Shown here: one piece after another, positions 5,060 through 10,506 of the stretch
Position numbering within the stretch: the first letter of the stretch is position 1
Layout of the letters: every line of letters starts with the position of its first letter
Origin: Thalassospiraceae bacterium
Lineage (GTDB): Bacteria; Pseudomonadota; Alphaproteobacteria; Rhodospirillales; Magnetovibrionaceae
Direction: 5' to 3'
Assembly: GCA_030637845.1 (NCBI GenBank)
Contig: DAOWFT010000146.1
Span: forward strand, 1-10,506
Length of the DNA stretch: 10,506 nt
The notes under the pieces: generated by a model
Told to the model about the DNA's origin: nothing
What the model saw: only the letters and a program-made list of their open reading frames with translations
Databases searched by the model: none
Program-made: the position numbers and the translations under genes

Positions 5060-5538
5060 GCAAAAAAATGAAAATAAACCATGCGCCAGCCACCGCGGAA
5101 CAGCTCAGCAATAAAATTGGACGGAAACTTGTGGTGGTCGAAGACCCGCTAATGCCCGATGTAATCAAGGGTTCGGGCAAAAGCGCAATCGAGCACCCGC
5201 TTGAAAAAATACTGGAAAACATAAATTCGCGAAATATGTCACCGCGCGAGGCGACGAAACTTGGGTTTGATCTTTATGCCGCCGGTATTTTTAAATGGGA
5301 TGAATATTCAGACCTTTCGTTTCAGGCCGAATTGCACCCAGAGTTCGCCCGCACAATCGGCGCACTGACCGGGGAACGGGCCATGCCCGATGCCAAGCGG
5401 GATTTTGTAAAAGTATGGGAAGAAAAATATAGCTTTGTCAGCCGCCACGCTAAACCGGGATCCGACGCGCCGGAACGCGCCCTGCACATTCTTTCGGTAC
5501 TGCGCAGAATTGAAAACCCAACCGACGTTAGCGCCTGA
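5056..5538 (+). CDS. Protein of unknown function (160 residues) with terminator-abutting start
   Basis: ATG 5056 (or ATG 5068, in frame) follows a seven-T tract directly and has no ordinary ribosome binding site; the nearest G-run (5041-5044) is 11 nt away and buried in the hairpin. The product is soluble, with no signal peptide or membrane segment. Residues 5-35 are polar. About 48-80 are helical (PLEKILENINSRNMSPREATKL in outline), followed by a motif-like stretch DLYAAGIFKWDEYSDLSF (about 75-92), the segment FARTIGALTGERAMPDAKRD (97-116) and a helical KVWEEKYSFV. I do not recognise the family. The stop is 6 nt from the convergent aspS stop, with no clear terminator between them. Codon use resembles the neighbours. 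Its expression should depend either on read-through of the hairpin or on relief of it. Confidence 0.72.
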   Translation: MSKKMKINHAPATAEQLSNKIGRKLVVVEDPLMPDVIKGSGKSAIEHPLEKILENINSRNMSPREATKLGFDLYAAGIFKWDEYSDLSFQAELHPEFARTIGALTGERAMPDAKRDFVKVWEEKYSFVSRHAKPGSDAPERALHILSVLRRIENPTDVSA

Positions 5539-5544
5539 AAAGAA

Positions 5545-7377
5545 TTACTCTCCGGATTTTTCTGTGCCTTTTTCAGCACTGCCTTCGGAGCTGGATTTGG
5601 CCTTGGGTGGCGGTGCCAGCTTCAGGTAAAGCTCGCGCAGGCGCTCAGGTGCCACCACCGCCGGTGCGCCCATAAGCAAATCCTGGGCCTGCTGGTTCAT
5701 GGGGAAGGCAATTACTTCGCGAATGTTTGGCTCGTCCGCCAACATCATAACAATGCGGTCAATTCCCGGTGCCGAACCACCATGCGGCGGGGCGCCGAAC
5801 TTGAACGCATTGAGCATTCCGCCAAACTCTTTTTCCACCACATCATTGCTGTAGCCGGCAATTTCGAAAGCCTTGTACATGATGTCCGGCAGATGGTTAC
5901 GAATGGCACCGGATGAAAGCTCTATCCCGTTGCAAACAATGTCGTATTGATAGGCCAGAATATCTAAGGGGTTTTCTGAATTAAGCGCGTCCATGCCGCC
6001 CTGGGGCATTGAAAACGGGTTGTGGGAAAATTCAATTTTGCCGGTATCGATGTCTAGTTCGTACATGGGATAATCGACAATCCAGCAGAACTTGAAACAA
6101 CCGTCTTCACGCAAAGCCAATTCATCGCATATTTTATCACGGGCAAGTCCGGCGTAGCGTTCGGCATCGCGCACAGGCTGGCAAACAAAAAATACCGCGT
6201 CGCCGTCTTTTGCCCCGACCTCTTCCTTAATCGCGCTTACGCGCTCGGCATCAAGGTTCTTGGCAATTGGGCCTTTGCTTTCACCATCGGCAGTATAAAT
6301 TATGTAGCCCAATCCACCGGCGCCTTCGGCCCGGGCCCAATCATTTAGCTTGTCAAAAAAGCTGCGGGGCCTGTCTGCTGCGCCCGGTGCGGGAATGGCG
6401 CGAACGATGGAACCTTTTTCAATGTTTTTAGCAAAAAGACCAAACCCCGAACCGCGAAACGCTTCGGTTGTATCGGTAATTTCAATTGGGTTTCTAAGGT
6501 CGGGTTTGTCGGAACCATACTTGAGCATGGAATCTTTGTATTTAATTCGTGGGAACGGTGTCGCCGTTACGGTTTTGCCATTTGCAAACTCTTCAAATAC
6601 GCCAGCCAGAACAGGTTCGATAGCGGCAAACACATCTTCTTGGGTGGCGTAAGCCATTTCAAAATCAAGCTGATAAAATTCGCCGGGGCTACGGTCGGCG
6701 CGGGCGTCTTCGTCGCGAAAGCACGGTGCTATTTGAAAATATTTGTCAAAGCCAGAAACCATCAACAATTGTTTAAATTGTTGCGGTGCCTGTGGCAGGG
6801 CATAAAACATTCCCGGATGATGGCGGCTTGGAACCAGATAATCGCGCGCACCCTCGGGCGAGCTTGCGGTCAGGATCGGGGTCTGCATTTCAAGAAAACC
6901 CTGTTCGGTCATTCGTCTGCGGATGGAAGAAATGACGTTTGAGCGCAATACAATGTTGGCGTGAACCTTTTCCCGGCGCAGATCCAGATAGCGGTGCGTC
7001 AGGCGCATTTCATCGGAAAATTCCGCATCACCTGCAACCTGCATGGGCAAAACCGCAGCCGCACTTTCTAATTTGAACTCCTCAACCGTCAATTCAACCT
7101 CGCCGGTTGGAAGGTCTGCATTAACCGTGTCTTCTGAACGTTTGACCACACGTCCGGTAACCGTGACCACGCTTTCGGGGCGGGCGGATTCCATTGCTGC
7201 AAAAAGCGGACTTGAAGAATCAATAACCGTTTGGGTGATGCCGTAATGATCGCGCACATCAACAAACAGCAAATTGCCATGATCGCGTTTTTTGTGGACC
7301 CACCCCGAAAGACGAATGGTTTCCCCGGCGTGTTCTGGTCTGATTTCGGCGCAAGTATGTGTACGATATGGATGCAT
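5545..7377 (-). CDS. aspS: Aspartyl-tRNA synthetase, non-discriminating type
   Basis: 610 residues from ATG 7377, preceded by AGGA at a 6-nt spacing; TTG 7380, one codon earlier, is too close to that site. A class IIb synthetase that charges tRNA with aspartate. The N-terminal OB fold (about 1-110) contains the anticodon-reading GWVHKKRDHGNLLFVDVRD. The catalytic core has motif 2 (CFRDEDARADRSPGEFYQLD, about 219-238) and motif 3 (GGSAPGIDRIVMML, about 533-546), with the bacterial GAD insertion between. His33 in RDHG replaces the Leu of the E. coli RDLG motif; in Pseudomonas aeruginosa the equivalent His31 marks enzymes that also charge tRNA-Asn for GatCAB amidation. Misacylation is inferred from this. 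The last 20 or so residues form a Lys/Ser/Glu-rich tail beyond the usual end. The gene is divergent from rnd. Confidence 0.98.
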   Translation of the reverse strand: MHPYRTHTCAEIRPEHAGETIRLSGWVHKKRDHGNLLFVDVRDHYGITQTVIDSSSPLFAAMESARPESVVTVTGRVVKRSEDTVNADLPTGEVELTVEEFKLESAAAVLPMQVAGDAEFSDEMRLTHRYLDLRREKVHANIVLRSNVISSIRRRMTEQGFLEMQTPILTASSPEGARDYLVPSRHHPGMFYALPQAPQQFKQLLMVSGFDKYFQIAPCFRDEDARADRSPGEFYQLDFEMAYATQEDVFAAIEPVLAGVFEEFANGKTVTATPFPRIKYKDSMLKYGSDKPDLRNPIEITDTTEAFRGSGFGLFAKNIEKGSIVRAIPAPGAADRPRSFFDKLNDWARAEGAGGLGYIIYTADGESKGPIAKNLDAERVSAIKEEVGAKDGDAVFFVCQPVRDAERYAGLARDKICDELALREDGCFKFCWIVDYPMYELDIDTGKIEFSHNPFSMPQGGMDALNSENPLDILAYQYDIVCNGIELSSGAIRNHLPDIMYKAFEIAGYSNDVVEKEFGGMLNAFKFGAPPHGGSAPGIDRIVMMLADEPNIREVIAFPMNQQAQDLLMGAPAVVAPERLRELYLKLAPPPKAKSSSEGSAEKGTEKSGE

Positions 7378-7461
7378 CAAAGGTCCTGAAATTTAGCTTG
7401 TTCAAAGGGTTGTAAATACTGTTTCCCGGCGTTTCTGGATCCGGGCAAACAGCACAGAAAA

Positions 7462-7479
7462 CTGAAAGCACACTTTCAG
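7462..7479. repeat. Perfect inverted repeat CTGAAAG-caca-CTTTCAG
   Basis: Seven-base perfect arms around a 4-nt centre lie in the aspS-rnd intergenic region and overlap the candidate aspS promoter. No T-run follows on either strand, so a terminator is unlikely; an operator or leader hairpin is more plausible. Confidence 0.45.
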
Positions 7480-7493
7480 GGGCCATTTGTCAA
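7465..7493 (-). promoter_or_regulatory. aspS: Candidate aspS promoter overlapped by an inverted repeat
   Basis: Read on the minus strand, a perfect TTGACA (7493-7488) is followed after 17 nt by TGCTTT (7470-7465), a weak -10. The spacer and -10 are covered by the 7-bp-arm inverted repeat at 7462-7479, which could be an operator. The transcript leader would be about 80 nt. Confidence 0.35.
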
Positions 7494-7596
7494 GATATGT
7501 CTGGCCTTTTAACGGAAAAAATAGCCCCGCGCGCATCAAAATTGCTTCACATAGGTGCTTTAAGCCATGGACGGTATCGTGTATAGCTCTCCCATC

Positions 7597-8760
7597 ATGA
7601 CCACAATAACCAAACAAACCGAATTAGCCGATTTCTGCCACAGCCTGAAGGGCTCTGAGTTTATTACGGTTGATACCGAATTTATGCGGGAAAACACCTA
7701 TTGGCCCATCCTCTGCCTGGTACAGGTGGCAGGGCCCGATGATGCTGCGGCCATTGACGTAATGGCTGCGGGAATTGATCTGGCCCCCCTGTTCGACCTA
7801 ATGAAGGATGAAACCATCCTCAAGGTATTTCACGCCGCCAGACAGGATGTGGAAATATTCCACCACCTGATGGGCAGCGTTCCCGCACCTATTTTCGATT
7901 CTCAAGTTGCCGCCATGGTTTGCGGTTTTGGCGATCAGGTTAGCTATGAAAACCTTATTTCCAAACTAACCAAGGCCAGGATTGATAAATCATCACGCTT
8001 TACCGATTGGTCGCGCCGGCCATTAAGCGAAAAACAGATTTTATACGCCCTTTCCGACGTAACCCACCTACGCGATGCCTATCGCAAGCTGGAAAAAATG
8101 TTGGAAAAAAACGGGCGTGCCGAGTGGTTGAAATCGGAAATGGATATTCTTACCTCGCCCTCCACCTATAATGTTGACCCATCAAATGCATACAGGCGCA
8201 TAAAAACCCGTGGCGCCAAACCGCGGGCCATGGTTGTGCTGCAAGAGCTAGCCGCATGGCGCGAGGCCGAGGCCCAACGCCGTGACATGCCACGCGGGCG
8301 CATATTGCGCGATGATGCCTTGGTCGAAATTGCCCTTCACGCCCCAACAACACCCAATACCCTTGGCCGGACGCGGGGTTTGAGCGAACGGGTCGCCAAT
8401 GGTAATCAAGGCCGCGAAATTATCGAGGCCATAAAACGCGGACTAGCGGTTCCAGATAGCGAATTACCCAAACCGCAAAAGCGAGTTGAAACACCACCCG
8501 GCATCGGGCCGGTTACCGACCTGATGAAGGTTTTGCTGAAACTAAAATGCGAAGAGCAAGGCGTTGCCCAAAAACTGGTGGCAAATGCCGCCGACATAGA
8601 AAAAATTGCCGCCTTTGGCGAAGCGGCTGACATTCGGGCGCTTGAAGGCTGGCGGCTTGAATTATTTGGTCGCGATGCGCTGCGTATTCGTGGCGGCGAA
8701 TTGGGTCTTGCCATTCGTGGTGATAAATTGGTGTTGCTGGAAAACCCCGGCGGGGGCTAA
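7597..8760 (+). CDS. rnd: Ribonuclease D
   Basis: 387 residues from ATG 7597, which gives the N-terminus usual for the family (MTTIT... just before the first strand). ATG 7567, 10 codons earlier, has a weak AGG-type site (7553-7555) and cannot be excluded. A 3'-5' exoribonuclease that trims tRNA and other stable RNA precursors. The DEDD catalytic set is complete: Exo I DTEF (26-29), Exo II HAARQD (79-84, with F at 88) and Exo III YALSD (150-154). The conserved run SRFTDWSRRPLSEKQ precedes Exo III. An HRDC domain follows at about 210-290 (MVVLQELAAWREAEAQRRD...PRGRILRDDALVEIA), and a second, weaker helical HRDC-like region fills about 300-387. Two-metal catalysis is known for the family. It is convergent with ppx, with 20 bp between stops. 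Confidence 0.96.
   Translation: MTTITKQTELADFCHSLKGSEFITVDTEFMRENTYWPILCLVQVAGPDDAAAIDVMAAGIDLAPLFDLMKDETILKVFHAARQDVEIFHHLMGSVPAPIFDSQVAAMVCGFGDQVSYENLISKLTKARIDKSSRFTDWSRRPLSEKQILYALSDVTHLRDAYRKLEKMLEKNGRAEWLKSEMDILTSPSTYNVDPSNAYRRIKTRGAKPRAMVVLQELAAWREAEAQRRDMPRGRILRDDALVEIALHAPTTPNTLGRTRGLSERVANGNQGREIIEAIKRGLAVPDSELPKPQKRVETPPGIGPVTDLMKVLLKLKCEEQGVAQKLVANAADIEKIAAFGEAADIRALEGWRLELFGRDALRIRGGELGLAIRGDKLVLLENPGGG
8741..8756 (-). terminator. Weak terminator-like hairpin downstream of ppx
   Basis: On the minus strand, CCCC-gcc-GGGG is followed by TTTT, 25 bp past the ppx stop and inside the end of rnd. The stem is only 4 bp and the T-run short, so this is a weak candidate for ending the ppk-ppx transcript. 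Confidence 0.25.
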
Positions 8761-8780
8761 GTGTGGGGGATTAATGGCGG

Positions 8781-10292
8781 CTAAACTACCCTGCCCTTAA
8801 GTCCCAATTTTTTTGCCAGTGTTTTTAACCGTCGCTTAACCGCATCACTTACCATTGCGTGGTGATCGTCACCGTCAACCTCCAAAAATAATTTTGCCCC
8901 CTCTATCCGCAACCGGGTTCCGGAAAGGATGCCCGGCGCGCTACCGGAAATTGTGTGCGCCAAACGCAACGCCAGCCCGGTTACCCAGACCCACCTCAAT
9001 TGCCCCTCATCAAGCAAGCGCATTACCGGGGCGGTCAATTCATCGCCCGGTTCGCCGTTATAGCGAATATAGGTCACAAGACCCAGAACCGCACGCTGGG
9101 TATGACGCAGACCGGCATAGGGCACCCGCAATACCCGATCAAACGCCTGTTCGGCACGATAATCGGGATGTTCGTTCCAGCCGATATCGCTCATAAGACA
9201 AGCGGCCAGACGCAAGCGTTTTTCCGGTTCGATCTCATCTGTAAACAATGGTGACATCCAATCGAGCAATTCAAGGCCGGTAATTGAAAAACGCCCGGTG
9301 CGTTCATTCATGGTGGTGCAGGCCGAAATTAAAGGATCTTGTTTTTGAATGCTTTCGGGCAATGAGGAAATCATTATTCCTTCGCGCATACCAAAGCCTG
9401 AAAACTTTAATCTGCCGGGCATGGTGGCATCCATCAAACCGGCAAGGGCAACTGCCGCGTATGAAAGTGTTTCATTTCTTTTTTCAGGGATACCAACAAT
9501 TTTCTTGAAACGGTGCTTGGTCGAGCCGCCAAGAATATGCAAAAGCGGATTGGCGGTTTCCGGTTCAATCCAGAAGTTATCAATAACATGAAGCGGGTGT
9601 TTTATTTGTTCGATAAATATTCTGGCGATTGAACGCCATGACCCGCCTGCGGCAAAAAGCGTTCGCCCTTTTACATCTTTCAGCCAGTCAATCCGGGAAA
9701 ATTCCTCACGAACAATATCCCATGCCTTTTCGGGATTATTGTTTGAGCGTTCCATAAGACGAAGGTGACCCAATGGCAGCGTTTCAAAATTTCCGAACTT
9801 TCCCTTATCCAGGCAAACCAAATCAAGGCTGCCGCCGCCAAGGTCGCCAATTATTCCATCGGCATCTGGCACACCGGATAAAAGCCCCAACGCCGCCATC
9901 TTTGCTTCTTCTTCGCCGCTTAAGACACGAACCTTGTGCGATGTACGTTTTTCAATTTCAACAACAAAGTCCGGTCCGTCAACCGCGTCGCGAACGGCTG
10001 CGGTTGCAACAATTTCAAGTTTTTCAACACCCATGGCTTGGGAAAGGCCGACAAACCGCCAAACACTATCAAGCGCCTTGGGCACACCCAGAGGGTTTAA
10101 ACGGCCGCTTTTATCAAGCCCCAGACCAAGCTCGCAAGCGGCCTTTTCATTAAACATGGGTATGGGCAGGCGCGCGGGCGCATCATAAACCACCAGCCGG
10201 ACCGAGTTCGAGCCAATGTCAACAACCGCAACGCGGCCATGACCTGAAATTGGCTTATTTACCGATGGTGAATTGGCCTGAAAGCTAGCCAT
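8781..10292 (-). CDS. ppx: Exopolyphosphatase (Ppx/GppA family)
   Basis: 503 residues from ATG 10292, with GAGGGGG 7 nt upstream as a strong ribosome binding site. It removes terminal phosphates from polyphosphate; some members also hydrolyse pppGpp, and sequence alone does not decide. The ASKHA fold is visible: phosphate-1 loop VVDIGSNSVRLVVY (23-36), the catalytic Glu region SGEEEA (125-130) and phosphate-2 GDLGGGSLDL (149-158). The C-terminal part has an HD-like region (about 345-415, RLAACLMSDIGWNEHPDYRA), which gives the longer Ppx architecture rather than the short form of about 300 residues. The first 20 residues are a polar extension without signal character. It follows ppk by 27 nt on the same strand, the usual pairing of synthesis and breakdown enzymes. 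Confidence 0.95.
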   Translation of the reverse strand: MASFQANSPSVNKPISGHGRVAVVDIGSNSVRLVVYDAPARLPIPMFNEKAACELGLGLDKSGRLNPLGVPKALDSVWRFVGLSQAMGVEKLEIVATAAVRDAVDGPDFVVEIEKRTSHKVRVLSGEEEAKMAALGLLSGVPDADGIIGDLGGGSLDLVCLDKGKFGNFETLPLGHLRLMERSNNNPEKAWDIVREEFSRIDWLKDVKGRTLFAAGGSWRSIARIFIEQIKHPLHVIDNFWIEPETANPLLHILGGSTKHRFKKIVGIPEKRNETLSYAAVALAGLMDATMPGRLKFSGFGMREGIMISSLPESIQKQDPLISACTTMNERTGRFSITGLELLDWMSPLFTDEIEPEKRLRLAACLMSDIGWNEHPDYRAEQAFDRVLRVPYAGLRHTQRAVLGLVTYIRYNGEPGDELTAPVMRLLDEGQLRWVWVTGLALRLAHTISGSAPGILSGTRLRIEGAKLFLEVDGDDHHAMVSDAVKRRLKTLAKKLGLKGRVV

Positions 10293-10319
10293 GGGAAAGC
10301 CCCCTCATTTTTTTTAGGC

Positions 10320-10506
10320 CTAGGCTTTGGTGCCTTTTTTGCGTTTAGGTGCGCTAGCGATTTTTTTAGATATTCCGCTGGAAAGTTTTTTTCCGCGCCC
10401 GGAAAGAGACGGGTTGGTCATAAAATACCGATGCGCGCAAAATGTATCTTCGCCTTCGAGGCGCGTGTACGATCCATCGGGGTTTAGGGCCCAACTTTGT
10501 TCGTCA
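10320..10506 (-). CDS. ppk: Polyphosphate kinase 1, C-terminal end (partial)
   Basis: Only the last 61 codons and the TAG stop (10322-10320) are in the window; the gene enters from the right edge on the minus strand. The visible sequence begins DEQSWALNPDGSYTRL, the typical end of the PPK1 C-terminal catalytic domain, followed by an FCAHRYFM segment. It makes inorganic polyphosphate from ATP. The final 25 or so residues (GRGKKLSSGISKKIASAPKR and on) are a Lys/Ser-rich basic tail that I would not expect in most PPK1 proteins. Identification rests on this short end plus the adjacent ppx in operon position, so the family call is good but not certain. The stop codon lies in overlapping palindromes (GCCTAGGC, TAGGCCTA). 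Confidence 0.85.
   Translation of the reverse strand, partial: DEQSWALNPDGSYTRLEGEDTFCAHRYFMTNPSLSGRGKKLSSGISKKIASAPKRKKGTKA

Larger units (their letters stand above)
7381..7596. other. Divergent aspS-rnd control region
   Basis: The 216 bp between the aspS and rnd starts contain GTTTCCCGG (7421-7429), imperfectly inverted as CCGGGcAAAC (7441-7450), and the perfect repeat CTGAAAG-caca-CTTTCAG (7462-7479). On the minus strand, TTGACA faces aspS. No gene is seen here apart from the possible short N-terminal extension of rnd from 7567. Confidence 0.5.

Noticed and set aside
9773..10188. Plus-strand frames opposite ppx
   Set aside because: The minus strand encodes a complete Ppx with all motifs; the opposite frames show no domain pattern.
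1..10506. CRISPR array, insertion sequence, prophage, attachment site, tRNA or rRNA
   Set aside because: No regularly spaced repeats, transposase or integrase motifs, terminal inverted repeats or cloverleaf-like sequences were noticed.

Overview
The window looks like part of an alphaproteobacterial chromosome, most likely from a Rhodospirillales-like lineage. By eye its GC content is moderate (about half), and the intergenic stretches are AT-rich. Three things suggest this placement: the aspS, rnd, ppx, ppk block with this orientation (inferred from general knowledge of alphaproteobacterial gene order), the His-type (RDHG) aspartyl-tRNA synthetase, and a BigR/SqrR-like ArsR regulator. I see no IS element, CRISPR array, tRNA or rRNA.

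Layout. Bases 1-1113 are the C-terminal third of an RND efflux pump inner-membrane subunit; its 5' part lies outside the window. Next comes an ArsR-family regulator (1283-1630) with the cysteine pair of the persulfide sensors SqrR/BigR. It converges on a two-gene minus-strand unit (1669-3126): an XRE-type helix-turn-helix protein followed 3 nt later by a 282-residue all-helical protein that I do not recognise. A 370-bp AT-rich divergent intergenic region with promoter-like boxes, a tandem repeat and inverted repeats separates this unit from a 112-residue orphan (3497-3835) and a cytoplasmic diguanylate cyclase (4063-4893) with intact GGDEF and I-site motifs. A strong intrinsic-terminator hairpin (5019-5053) directly abuts the start codon of a 160-residue orphan (5056-5538). 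The rest is housekeeping: aspS (minus), rnd (plus, divergent from aspS), ppx (minus) and the 3' end of ppk (minus).

How the genes fit together. ppk and ppx form a polyphosphate synthesis/hydrolysis pair in one likely operon. aspS and rnd share a 216-bp divergent control region with an inverted repeat over the best aspS promoter. The central part (about 1.1-5.5 kb) is the least explained: two regulators, one c-di-GMP enzyme and three proteins of unknown function. A recurring GGCAATAA(TT) word lies upstream of both the 112-residue orphan and the diguanylate cyclase, where it forms two inverted repeats. This is the best hint of an unrecognised local regulatory circuit.

Limits. All family calls come from reading motifs; no database search was possible. 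Promoters, operators and the two short upstream ORFs are inferences from pattern only.
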